A stretch of DNA of 64,000 nt from an uncultured Christensenella sp. (GTDB lineage: Bacteria > Bacillota > Clostridia > Christensenellales > Borkfalkiaceae): assembly GCA_910583545.1 (NCBI GenBank), contig CAJTXM010000001.1:1-64000 (forward strand), written 5' to 3'. Position 1 is the first letter of the stretch. Each line of letters starts with the position of its first letter. The notes beneath the pieces are model-generated. The model ran no database searches. It was given only the letters and a program-made list of their open reading frames with translations, and was not told the DNA's origin. Positions 24,564-32,066 of the stretch are shown one piece after another. The position numbers and the translations under genes are program-made.

Positions 24564-25745
24564 ATGGATAAGAATGCAATAATAAACGACATAAAACAAA
24601 ACAACGGTGCGGAAATAGCTGTTTTGCAGCAGAAATTCAACGTACCGTATAAAGAAGTAAAAGCGCTTATAGACGAGCTGGTTGCCAAGGGGACGTTGGC
24701 CTTTGAGTCGGGAGTTAAATATTCTTATGCGAAAAAATCGGATACCACAATAGACGACAGCAGAGCCGAGCTTGAACGCCGCAGAGCCGAAGCTATTCGC
24801 AAAGTGCATGAAAACCTTTCCGCAGATGATGAGGAAGATGAAGATGCCGAGGAAAGAGCCAGAGCTGAACGCCAAGCATATCTCGAAGCACGCAGACAAG
24901 ATCTGATCCGCAGGATGCAAGCTGAAATGGAAGATGACGACGAGGACGAGGACAGCGAAAGCGAAGAGAATGACGAAGAAGAGATTAGCGATGACGAGTT
25001 GCGGTATAAAGCGTTAAAGCTAATAGTAGAAAAGGATGCAGCATCCGTCTCAATGTTCAAGCAGTCATTTCCAATCGGATATATCAGGGCGTGCAAACTT
25101 ATTGACTGGATGGAAAGCAAAGGGTATGTTTCCGAAGACGGCGGCTCTAAGCCGAGAAAAGTTCTGATTACCAAGGAGGAGTTCGAAAAGCTCTATAGTG
25201 AGCCCCACCTTGTGGAGGACGAAGAGGACGACGAGGATTCCGATATAGACGCTAAGTTCGCCGAGTACGAAAAATTCTTGGAACAGCATTTTTCTGAGAA
25301 TGACAGCGATGATGAGGATGAAGAAGATGAGGTGTATGATAATATCATAAATCGCATTTTTCACTCGGATGCGGAAGAAACCGATGCCACCGACAGCGAC
25401 TCTGTGGAACGCAAGGAGGCGATGCAAAATCTTGTGTCCGTGTTAAACAAAATCGCAGACAAAAAGAAAGCGCCGATTACCGCCGATGAAATGCCGTTGC
25501 ATCCGTCTTGGGATAATGAAGATGAGTTCGCTCAAGTTGTAATGGAACGCATGGAACGGCTGATAAAATCCGATAAGCGAATGGGGCAGATAGGTGCAGT
25601 AAAGAAGGCAGAAACATACCTTGAAGCCGTCAGGGATACTCATGACAGGAAAATGGTTCAAGTATATGAACGGGTAGTGTACGAGATAAAGAATACCAGC
25701 AGTTATTTATATGGACAGTTAAAAAAGCAATTCTTCGGCGAATGA
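24564..25745 (+). CDS. FtsK gamma-like winged-helix protein with acidic linkers
   Basis: A 393-residue protein. Residues 1-55 form one winged helix (ALIDELVAKGTLAFESG). After an E/D-rich linker, residues ~150-210 match the FtsK/SpoIIIE gamma domain pattern: DAASVSMFKQSFPIGYIRA, CKLIDWMESKGYV, then GSKPRKVL. In FtsK this domain reads polar DNA sequences and steers the motor. Here it is separate from any FtsK motor but two genes away from a VirD4-like pump of the same superfamily. A second acidic linker and a helical C-terminus (about 300-393) follow. Confidence 0.65.
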   Translation: MDKNAIINDIKQNNGAEIAVLQQKFNVPYKEVKALIDELVAKGTLAFESGVKYSYAKKSDTTIDDSRAELERRRAEAIRKVHENLSADDEEDEDAEERARAERQAYLEARRQDLIRRMQAEMEDDDEDEDSESEENDEEEISDDELRYKALKLIVEKDAASVSMFKQSFPIGYIRACKLIDWMESKGYVSEDGGSKPRKVLITKEEFEKLYSEPHLVEDEEDDEDSDIDAKFAEYEKFLEQHFSENDSDDEDEEDEVYDNIINRIFHSDAEETDATDSDSVERKEAMQNLVSVLNKIADKKKAPITADEMPLHPSWDNEDEFAQVVMERMERLIKSDKRMGQIGAVKKAETYLEAVRDTHDRKMVQVYERVVYEIKNTSSYLYGQLKKQFFGE

Positions 25746-25770
25746 CATATGCTCAGGGATATGCTATAAT
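25742..25770 (+). promoter_or_regulatory. Promoter before the FtsZ-like gene pair
   Basis: ATGACA and TATAAT are spaced by 17 bases, with a TG-extended -10 box. It would drive the small gene at 25785 and the FtsZ-Clp gene after it. Confidence 0.65.
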
Positions 25771-25784
25771 ATAGGAGAAGACCT

Positions 25785-26084
25785 ATGGCGTTGCCGCAAA
25801 GACCAAAATATAAAACCTACACTAGACAAGGCATAAAGTACGACCGTGTAGAGCTTTCACTTAAATATCTTCTAATCCGCAGGAAACTTGAAAAAGAAGT
25901 TGAAGCAGAACTTGAAGAATTTATAGAATACTTAGAGAGCAAAGGTCGGCACGTAAGGAGATATCAAATCGGGAACGGGCTTTGTTTTACATATTGGGAT
26001 ATTAAAAAGCGAATTCTTAAAGAAAAGTACAACATAGAATGGCATAGCCCGCCCGAGCTAAATCCCCGAGTTAGGTTTGATTAA
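25785..26084 (+). CDS. Small basic protein of unknown function
   Basis: A 99-residue protein, very rich in Lys and Arg, with a helical centre (KYLLIRRKLEKEVEAELEEF) and no recognised motif. Its start sits behind GGAGAAG. It lies 15 bases before the FtsZ-like gene and shares its promoter, so it may be a small partner or DNA-binding factor. Confidence 0.55.
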   Translation: MALPQRPKYKTYTRQGIKYDRVELSLKYLLIRRKLEKEVEAELEEFIEYLESKGRHVRRYQIGNGLCFTYWDIKKRILKEKYNIEWHSPPELNPRVRFD

Positions 26085-26099
26085 AAGGAATAAAAGAAA

Positions 26100-27461
26100 A
26101 TGTGTGATATAAAAATGCCCAAGATAAAAATCGTCGGAATCGGTGGTGCTGGCTGCAACATGGTCAATCTTCTACTAAAGCAAGAAATAAAGGGTATTGA
26201 ATACTTTGTTGCTGATTCTGATAAAGAAACGCTTGGGTTATCAAGTTGTGAAAATAAAATAAAGTTACCGACTGTTGGTTCATCTTGGTTATTGATGGCG
26301 CAGGACATTTTTAAGGCAGTTATAACCGACGCGGATATGGTCGTTATGATAAGTGGACTCGGCGGGTATATCGGATCTACATTTATGCCGATACTTGCCG
26401 AAGTCGCCAAGAGTATGAACACGATGACTGTTGCCGCGGTTGCTACGCCTTTTGAGTTTGAAGGCAAAGCACGTATGACAAAGTGTGTGGAAAGCCTTGA
26501 AAGGCTAAAGACCTTTACAGACACAGTAATAGTTGTACCAAATCATAGAGTCAAGAAAATAGTCCCTAAAACGACGTCAATGAAAACAGCTCTATCCGTA
26601 ATCGATACAGTCATTTTTGAAGCAGTAAATTGTATTGCGTCGTCAATCTTCGAGCCTGGTTTAATAAATGTGGAATATGAGGATGTTGCCTTAATTCTCA
26701 AAGGGGGCGGTTTGGCTTATTTGGGCGTTGGCATAGGCGAGGGAGAGAATAGTATTCAAGATGCGATCAAAAGCGCAATAAATAATCCGATGTCTTCTAC
26801 AAAGATAAATACGGCAAAACGTATTCTCTTGTCGGTGACAGGCGGAACTGATTTGGATGTACAGAATGCTTTAGAAATTGCAAATGCAGTACGAAATGCC
26901 GTAGATGCAGACGCAAATATAATGTTCTCTATGAAAATAGAGGAGAGCTGGACGAGTAAAATTAGGTTAGCTATAATAGGGTTAACTGATGAAAAAGAAA
27001 CAATCTCCAAACCGAAAATCGAAGTTCAGAAGAATCATTTTGAAAGGAAATTCAATAATGAGCTGAGTAGTGTGCTTACAAAGGCCGAGGAATTAGCAGC
27101 TCAATTCAATACTGCATATATTGCATCGGAACATATCGTTTACGCTATGCTTTTAACGGATTGTAAAGCGGGTGAAATATTAAAAGCTTGTGGGTGTGTT
27201 CAAGAAATATACGAGAGATTTTTTATAAAATCGCTTAGTTTTGAGTGTGCAATCAATGGGTTTACACCGAGAATGAAATCGATTTTACAACACGCCGAAG
27301 AAGATGTTATTTTGAAAAAAGGCTATGGAACAGAAGTAGGAACGGAATATGTGCTATATGCCACAATTTCTGGCGAGTGTCTTGCTTATAAAATCTTAGA
27401 GGCTATTGGCGTTAATATTAAACAATTACGAGAAATGCTCCAAGACGAAATAGACTCTTAA
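26100..27461 (+). CDS. Divergent FtsZ homologue fused to a Clp N-terminal domain
   Basis: A 453-residue protein. Residues ~8-305 follow FtsZ from end to end: IKIVGIGGAGCNMVN, ADMVVMISGLGG, then MTVAAVATPFEFEG, VIVVPNHRV, FEPGLINVEYEDV and DANIMFSMKIEE. The tubulin signature GGGTGTG is altered to GLGGYIGS and the T3-loop (TRGLGAGANP in FtsZ) is absent, so GTP binding or hydrolysis is probably changed. Residues ~325-450 are two Clp_N repeats (AAQFNTAYIASEHIVYAML; ILQHAEEDVI ... TEYVLYA), the substrate- and adaptor-binding domain of ClpA/ClpC. I know of no standard family with this fusion. It may couple a filament to Clp ATPases. Confidence 0.8.
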   Translation: MCDIKMPKIKIVGIGGAGCNMVNLLLKQEIKGIEYFVADSDKETLGLSSCENKIKLPTVGSSWLLMAQDIFKAVITDADMVVMISGLGGYIGSTFMPILAEVAKSMNTMTVAAVATPFEFEGKARMTKCVESLERLKTFTDTVIVVPNHRVKKIVPKTTSMKTALSVIDTVIFEAVNCIASSIFEPGLINVEYEDVALILKGGGLAYLGVGIGEGENSIQDAIKSAINNPMSSTKINTAKRILLSVTGGTDLDVQNALEIANAVRNAVDADANIMFSMKIEESWTSKIRLAIIGLTDEKETISKPKIEVQKNHFERKFNNELSSVLTKAEELAAQFNTAYIASEHIVYAMLLTDCKAGEILKACGCVQEIYERFFIKSLSFECAINGFTPRMKSILQHAEEDVILKKGYGTEVGTEYVLYATISGECLAYKILEAIGVNIKQLREMLQDEIDS

Positions 27462-27476
27462 AATACGGAGGAAAAT

Positions 27477-28238
27477 ATGAAGAACATGTTCGATATGCGA
27501 TTGGCGGACGAGCCTTTTGAAAAGATAGGGCGTGAAGAGAAGACGATCGAAATTCGTCTTTGTGACAAAAAGCGAAAAAAGATAAAAGAAGGAGATAAAA
27601 TAGTCTTCCACCAACTCTCTAACGAATCCAACGTAATAATAGCCGATGTAAAAGCTCTGCATCGGTTTAATACGTTTCAAGAATTATTTTTATCTGATTT
27701 GTTCTCTAAAACAGGATGCGGTGAGTTATCAAAAGAATCAGCAGCCGAGTCTATGTACAAATATTACAGCAAAGAGCAAGAAAGGGAATTCGGCGTGCTT
27801 GGAATAGAAATAAGTGTGGACGAAGACTTGTCGCTCGTTTATGGTATCTTAAAAGATGAGTATAAAGACTGTGCCATATCTGATGAAGATATTATGCAGT
27901 TTGCCCAGCAGCTTAATGATTATGTCTTTGTCGAGAACTGCGATTTGAACGATATTCTGATTATCGTTTATGAGTTTGAAGAAGCGATGAGGGCTAAGGG
28001 CGCTATAATCGAAATAGGAAGACAGTGCATAATATACTTACAGATAATCAACAATCTCGATATCAACGAAGAGAACGCAAAGCGTCTGTATGAAAGTTTT
28101 ATATGCTACCATGATTGCCAAGCGTTTAGTTATTTAATGAACGAATACGAGGAATGGCTTACGCAGGAACAGCGAGATGAAATACTATCCATTGCGCGTG
28201 AGGTCTTTATAGAATCCGTTTGGGAGGATTATGTATAA
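27477..28238 (+). CDS. ASCH-domain protein with helical C-terminus
   Basis: A 253-residue protein. Residues ~1-115 read as an ASCH (PUA-like) domain: a short N-terminal strand-helix, KTIEIRL, KIKEGDKIVFHQL, then VIIADVKAL and a C-terminal FGVLGIEI strand. ASCH domains bind RNA or modified nucleotides. The last ~135 residues are acidic and helical, without a known motif. It begins 15 bases after the FtsZ-like gene behind GGAGG. Confidence 0.65.
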   Translation: MKNMFDMRLADEPFEKIGREEKTIEIRLCDKKRKKIKEGDKIVFHQLSNESNVIIADVKALHRFNTFQELFLSDLFSKTGCGELSKESAAESMYKYYSKEQEREFGVLGIEISVDEDLSLVYGILKDEYKDCAISDEDIMQFAQQLNDYVFVENCDLNDILIIVYEFEEAMRAKGAIIEIGRQCIIYLQIINNLDINEENAKRLYESFICYHDCQAFSYLMNEYEEWLTQEQRDEILSIAREVFIESVWEDYV

Positions 28239-28249
28239 GGGAGGCGTTT

Positions 28250-28726
28250 ATGAAAATAATATTTCTTGATATTGACGGTGTGCTTAATTCCAGAGCTTAC
28301 GACCGAAGGCGTAATTGGGATGAGCAGACGGACATAGACGAAACGAGGCTTCCTTTCATCAAGGAAATTGTTGACGCCACCAATGCAAAAATAGTGTTGA
28401 GTTCTACATGGCGACAGCATTGGAACAAAGATTCGAATCGGTGTGATTCGGACGGGCGATACATCAATAAAACCTTTGCTAAGTTCGGGTTATCAATTTT
28501 TGATAAGACACAAGACCTTGGAATTACAGCTTTGCGAAGGGATGAAATTAGCAAATGGCTAGAAGACACCGACGAAGAGATTGAGTCGTTTGTGATAATC
28601 GATGATTATCGATACGGCTGGGGCGACTTGTCAGAACACTTCGTGAAGACCGAACCGAATTTCCGTTTGGGCATTGAAAAAGAACACGTCGAAAAAGCAA
28701 TAGAAATTTTGAATAAAAATATTTGA
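28250..28726 (+). CDS. HAD-like phosphatase-fold protein
   Basis: About 158 residues from the ATG at 28250, behind GGGAGG. IIFLDIDGVLN is the HAD motif I (DxDG), KIVLSSTWRQ supplies the motif II Ser, and VIIDDY near the end is the acidic motif IV. The size and STWR motif fit the HAD group found beside RNA-repair and conflict genes. It is probably a small phosphatase on a nucleotide, nucleic acid end or protein. It is last in its operon, followed by a terminator. Confidence 0.75.
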   Translation: MKIIFLDIDGVLNSRAYDRRRNWDEQTDIDETRLPFIKEIVDATNAKIVLSSTWRQHWNKDSNRCDSDGRYINKTFAKFGLSIFDKTQDLGITALRRDEISKWLEDTDEEIESFVIIDDYRYGWGDLSEHFVKTEPNFRLGIEKEHVEKAIEILNKNI

Positions 28727-28746
28727 ATCATAAATATAAAAACAAT

Positions 28747-28778
28747 AATCGATCGCAAATGTGCGGTCGATTTTTTTT
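28747..28778 (+). terminator. Terminator after the HAD-like gene
   Basis: The stem AATCGATCGCA / TGCGGTCGATT (one G-U pair) is followed by a run of T. Confidence 0.85.
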
Positions 28779-28818
28779 GGAAATTTTTGCATAGTCTTAA
28801 AAATAGGACAACCTACTA

Positions 28819-28848
28819 TTGACAAACAAATGTTTGTTTTGTTATAAT
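28819..28848 (+). promoter_or_regulatory. Consensus promoter with SOS-like dyad
   Basis: TTGACA and TATAAT are 18 bases apart. The spacer holds the dyad ACAAAC-N4-GTTTGT (28822-28837), which resembles a degenerate Gram-positive LexA box (GAAC-N4-GTTC) and is placed where a repressor would block RNA polymerase. Confidence 0.65.
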
Positions 28849-28868
28849 AACGGCACGAGGTGAGCGAG

Positions 28869-29123
28869 ATGATGAGACAGAGAGTTGACCTGGAAGTGGA
28901 GGCGACCTTCACGACAGATGGCGCTATAAAGCCCCGCGATATAATCTATAAAGACAGAACCCTGCACATCACAAAAATAGTGCGGACGCGGAAATACTGT
29001 CCGCCGATGATAAGCTGTTTTGCTCCGCTCGAACTCACGGTGTTAATCGAGGGCAAGGAACGACAAATCTATTTTGAGCCAAGTAGCAATAAATGGTTTT
29101 CGGTAAAAGACATTTATAATTGA
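28869..29123 (+). CDS. Small beta-rich protein, possibly DinB/UmuC-associated type
   Basis: About 84 residues. An ATG at 28869 (or 28872) fits the GAGGTGAG ribosome site better than the GTG at 28860. The pattern VEATFTTDGAIKPRDIIYKD, then a beta strand set and RQIYFEPSSNKWF, resembles small proteins I have seen encoded beside Y-family polymerase genes in Gram-positive bacteria. No polymerase gene is in the window. The promoter dyad would fit damage induction. The family call is tentative. Confidence 0.55.
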   Translation: MMRQRVDLEVEATFTTDGAIKPRDIIYKDRTLHITKIVRTRKYCPPMISCFAPLELTVLIEGKERQIYFEPSSNKWFSVKDIYN

Positions 29124-29233
29124 TATATAAAACGATTTATAAGTCGTATAGTTTTATTGCTAACGCCAATCGTAGTGGCAAGTGTCCGCCAAAATACGCA
29201 CAAATCTTCGTATAACACGACTAAAAAGACGGC

Positions 29234-29262
29234 TTGATTACCCAAAAATTTCGTGTTATAAT
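29234..29262 (+). promoter_or_regulatory. Promoter of the XRE-type gene
   Basis: TTGATT and TATAAT are 17 bases apart with a TG-extended -10 box. The 167-base gap 29124-29290 otherwise holds a near-palindrome around 29126-29157 (ATAAAAC...GTTTTAT with inner ACGA/TCGT), possibly an operator or weak terminator. Confidence 0.7.
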
Positions 29263-29290
29263 ATAAGCAAGAAACAACGGAGGCGGCACA

Positions 29291-30385
29291 ATGATAACTG
29301 CAGAACAAGAACAATTTATAAGGAAATACGTAAGCAAAGAGTACTTTGATGTAGAACTAGTTATAAGCTATTTGAAATTGCACGATGTTGTCGGCGGAGA
29401 AATCTTTGCCATAGCTCCTCTGTCAGAAGATAGGTTAGCACACCCTGGTAGGCTTGAACTTTTAAGAGAAGGGTTTGGCTTTAACGCAATAGATAAAGAA
29501 ACATTCATTAGAAGAATCCCTTTTTATTTTTATGTAACAGATTGCAAAAGCAATCACTGTGGCGATCTCAAATGCATTATTAGCGGATATTATAGGCACA
29601 TGCGATATGACGATCAAAACTATGAGGAAGTATATGAAAGGCTTGAGCGATTGTTTTATCATCACCAAATCAGCCTTGTAAACATAATGGAATATACCGT
29701 AGCACAGACAGGATATGTGTCACGATATGATATATTTTGTTTATGGTGCGATTACCTTGACCTTTGCGAAAAATTGCGCATTGACGATAAGACGCCAAAA
29801 TCACTCTTGTATAGTTACAATAAATTATTGGAATATGCAGGCGAAAAGCCTATAGTTTATCAGCCGGGGCTGGTTGGCTTTAATGAAGATTTTATGCGTG
29901 AGGGTAATGAAATAGTTGTCGGTGGCGAGTTTCCTTGCGATGGGGAAGGCAAGCCCGTAATGAAGTGGATAGGCGTCAAAGTTGAGAATGAAGAGTATAT
30001 CCATTGCAAAGGAAATTTTAATAAAGAACTGAGAATAGGAATTAAACCAACTACTAAGATATACATGCTAAACATCTACAACAAAGACGGCGACGAAAGG
30101 AACATTTGGTGGCCTATTTATTTTGGATCAGCAGTAACCGAGTTTAATAGCTGGGCGTTCAAATTTTATCGTGAGCGCGGCGGATTTACTCAAAAGCAAG
30201 TTGCGGACGCGGTTGCAACATCCGTAAGAACATATCAAAAATGGGAGAGCGGCGACTCAATCCCCGATGGATATAATTTGATTCGCTTAATGAACATTTT
30301 GAATATAGACTCGGTACAAGAATTTATAAAAAAAGAGCCCATAGTGGACGAAAATATAAGAGTGGAGGACTGGATAGGTGATTAA
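29291..30385 (+). CDS. Large protein with C-terminal XRE helix-turn-helix
   Basis: A 364-residue protein. The C-terminal ~65 residues are an XRE-type HTH (YRERGGFTQKQVADAVATSV, RTYQKWESGDSIPDGYNLIRL). The N-terminal ~290 residues carry several Cys/His but no family I know. Its own promoter and its placement at the edge of the prophage suggest a regulator, possibly of the small zinc-ribbon genes behind it, which it overlaps by 8 bases. Confidence 0.65.
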   Translation: MITAEQEQFIRKYVSKEYFDVELVISYLKLHDVVGGEIFAIAPLSEDRLAHPGRLELLREGFGFNAIDKETFIRRIPFYFYVTDCKSNHCGDLKCIISGYYRHMRYDDQNYEEVYERLERLFYHHQISLVNIMEYTVAQTGYVSRYDIFCLWCDYLDLCEKLRIDDKTPKSLLYSYNKLLEYAGEKPIVYQPGLVGFNEDFMREGNEIVVGGEFPCDGEGKPVMKWIGVKVENEEYIHCKGNFNKELRIGIKPTTKIYMLNIYNKDGDERNIWWPIYFGSAVTEFNSWAFKFYRERGGFTQKQVADAVATSVRTYQKWESGDSIPDGYNLIRLMNILNIDSVQEFIKKEPIVDENIRVEDWIGD

Positions 30386-30608
30386 TTATTGTACGGTTTG
30401 CGGCGGAGAACTCGGCATCCCCGTTAGCGAGAAAGAGGAACAGCACCAGTGTCCGACGTGCGGTGTTATAATGACAACGTTCATTGAACGCAAGCGGATA
30501 GATGGCGAGGACGTTCTTTCGGTTATTATCGACCGAGAAAGCCTAAAGCATTTAAAGCCCGGCTATGAAAGAATCGGTAAAGCCTGGCTTGGGGAGAACA
30601 AGCAATGA
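30378..30608 (+). CDS. Small zinc-ribbon protein 1
   Basis: A 76-residue protein starting at GTG 30378, behind AGTGGAGGA. CTVCGG and CPTCG form a four-cysteine zinc ribbon. No function is assignable. It overlaps the genes on both sides by a few bases, implying coupled translation. Confidence 0.6.
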   Translation: MINYCTVCGGELGIPVSEKEEQHQCPTCGVIMTTFIERKRIDGEDVLSVIIDRESLKHLKPGYERIGKAWLGENKQ

Positions 30609-30826
30609 AGATACATAACGAGATTTGTCCGCATTGCAAAAAACTTAATGAAAACCTCAACTTAGAGGAAACAGACGGAACATATGAATGCATCGGGTGC
30701 GGCAAGATTATCAGAGTCGAAGGAATAAAAAGTAGAGGATCGTGGATACCAATCTACACACCCGAAGAACTTGTGCAAAAGCTGGGTAAAACCCCGTCAT
30801 TTGCCGAAGTAATGGCAAAGCAATAA
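30605..30826 (+). CDS. Small zinc-ribbon protein 2
   Basis: A 73-residue protein with CPHCKK and CIGCGK cysteine pairs and a short C-terminal helix (EELVQKLGKTPSFAEVMAK). It is translationally coupled to the upstream zinc-ribbon gene by a 4-base overlap. Confidence 0.6.
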   Translation: MKIHNEICPHCKKLNENLNLEETDGTYECIGCGKIIRVEGIKSRGSWIPIYTPEELVQKLGKTPSFAEVMAKQ

Positions 30827-30980
30827 TTGATTTCAGCAGATGTGCCGCCCCGTGCATCTGTGAAATATACGAAAGAGATTTGAGCTTGGCGAACTTTGGA
30901 ATAGGATCATCCCCTTAACCGTTCGCACAGTCGCCAAAATTCACAGCAAAAATCCATAAGGGGGAAGGAGGGTAAAATGA
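30827..30980 (+). other. Structured gap before third zinc-ribbon gene
   Basis: There is no gene. CAGATG...GCATCTG (30838-30861) forms a small GC-rich hairpin and GGCGAACTTTGG...CCAAAATTC gives a second possible pairing. A GGAAGGAGGG site ends the stretch. It could be a leader RNA; I cannot assign a class. Confidence 0.3.
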
Positions 30981-31175
30981 ATGTATCAGGAAGACAACGC
31001 AAAACCCGTAGAAGTCGTGTGTAACAACTGTTTCACTCGAATTACGGGATTAAGGATAGACGGAATTACGAAGGTACAATGTCCAAGATGCGGAGCCGTA
31101 ATGGTTTCGAGGGTTATAAGTAGAAGGCACGTTCAAACGGACACCTATGCTCCCAGAGGACAACAAATAATTTAA
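30981..31175 (+). CDS. Small zinc-ribbon protein 3
   Basis: A 64-residue protein with CNNCF and CPRCGA cysteine pairs, a zinc ribbon like the two genes before it. A strong GGAGG lies upstream. A competing ATG at 30977 in another frame would give only a 15-residue peptide. Confidence 0.55.
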   Translation: MYQEDNAKPVEVVCNNCFTRITGLRIDGITKVQCPRCGAVMVSRVISRRHVQTDTYAPRGQQII

Positions 31176-31280
31176 TTAAGACTTGTTTTGCGTATTGCTT
31201 GGTCGGTCTGAAATAGAGACTATATAAAGCCAAATTTAAACGCAACGTCAAGCGGTCAGGTTAAACCACCTATTGAGTGA

Positions 31281-31345
31281 GAGGCCAACCGATTTTCGGT
31301 AATTTTCTTTAAGAGAAAAGAACCAAATCGGTTGGCCTTTTTTTG
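31281..31345 (+). terminator. Nested long hairpin terminator
   Basis: AGGCCAACCGATTT pairs with AAATCGGTTGGCCT around an inner TTTTCTTT/AAGAGAAAAG hairpin, followed by a T run. It lies within the gene-free stretch 31176-31506, which otherwise shows only A+T-rich sequence and the dyad at 31440. Confidence 0.85.
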
Positions 31346-31439
31346 TTTCCCAAAAAATGAGAGCGATAGAAAAGTGTATCCCTCAGTATACTTTTTTCTT
31401 TGCAATAATGAATGAGAAAAAAATTTAAAATTATTTTTT

Positions 31440-31464
31440 CAACTCGTCAATAGGTGTCGAGTTG
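31440..31464. promoter_or_regulatory. Operator-like dyad upstream of phage early gene
   Basis: CAACTCG and CGAGTTG are arranged as an inverted repeat with an 11-base spacer, ~40 bases before the HTH gene at 31507. It is probably an operator at the left edge of the prophage transcript. Confidence 0.4.
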
Positions 31465-31506
31465 GTCAATTAGAATACAGCCATCAAAGGCAAAGGAGGT
31501 GAGAAC

Positions 31507-31842
31507 ATGCAAAGCGCAGCAGAACGCAGAGTTGCGATATTGGAATATCTGTGCGAATGCCGTCAGACGACGCGCGAGCGGCTGGCGACAGAGTTCGGTG
31601 TATCCAATCGCACGATTGAACGCGACTTGCTGGTGCTTTCGTGTTCTTACCCGATTTATACGGTTCAAGGAACGGGTGGCGGTATTTTCATTGACGAAGA
31701 TTACAGGCTCGGCAAGAAATATTTGACGGATGAGGAAACCGCTCTCCTTGAACAGTTAGCCGACAAGCTCACTGGCGATGAGCTTGGAACGATGCAAGCC
31801 ATTATTAAAAAATTCAAACAGCCCAGGAGGGGAAAGAAATGA
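31507..31842 (+). CDS. DeoR/WYL-type helix-turn-helix regulator
   Basis: A 111-residue protein. Residues 5-60 are a DeoR-like winged helix (ILEYLCECRQTTRERLATEF, then SNRTIERDLLVL) with a GGIFI wing. The WYL or sugar-binding domain normally following is missing, so it is a short DNA-binding protein, probably a phage early regulator. It overlaps the next gene by 4 bases. Confidence 0.7.
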   Translation: MQSAAERRVAILEYLCECRQTTRERLATEFGVSNRTIERDLLVLSCSYPIYTVQGTGGGIFIDEDYRLGKKYLTDEETALLEQLADKLTGDELGTMQAIIKKFKQPRRGKK

Positions 31843-32066
31843 AAATTCACACCAGCAAATTTGTGCGATTACTGAAACGCACACGGACAAGTCTATTGAC
31901 ACTTGCGGCGGAGCTGGGGATTTCAGATACGGCATTAATTCGAATGTTGAAAAGGAGAGCCGCATTCGACTATGCCCAAAGTAAACGCATTCTTGAAATC
32001 TTCGGCGCAGATGAAATGCTGTCGGTTATCGATTGGGAGGGTATGAATGTACGCTGTCCAGTGTAA
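31839..32066 (+). CDS. Small phage helix-turn-helix protein
   Basis: A 75-residue protein with LAAELGISDTALIRMLKRR as a likely helix-turn-helix. It overlaps both neighbours (4 and 20 bases), so it is part of one compact early operon. A DNA-binding or replication accessory role is likely. Confidence 0.6.
   Translation: MKIHTSKFVRLLKRTRTSLLTLAAELGISDTALIRMLKRRAAFDYAQSKRILEIFGADEMLSVIDWEGMNVRCPV

Noticed and set aside
24725..25174. Long minus-strand Ser-rich ORF
   Set aside because: It is the complement of Glu/Asp-rich codons of the gene at 24564 and has no start signals.
31176..31280. Possible tracrRNA or tRNA in the gap before 31281
   Set aside because: There is no Cas9 gene or repeat, and no T-loop GTTCRA with matching acceptor arms could be found.
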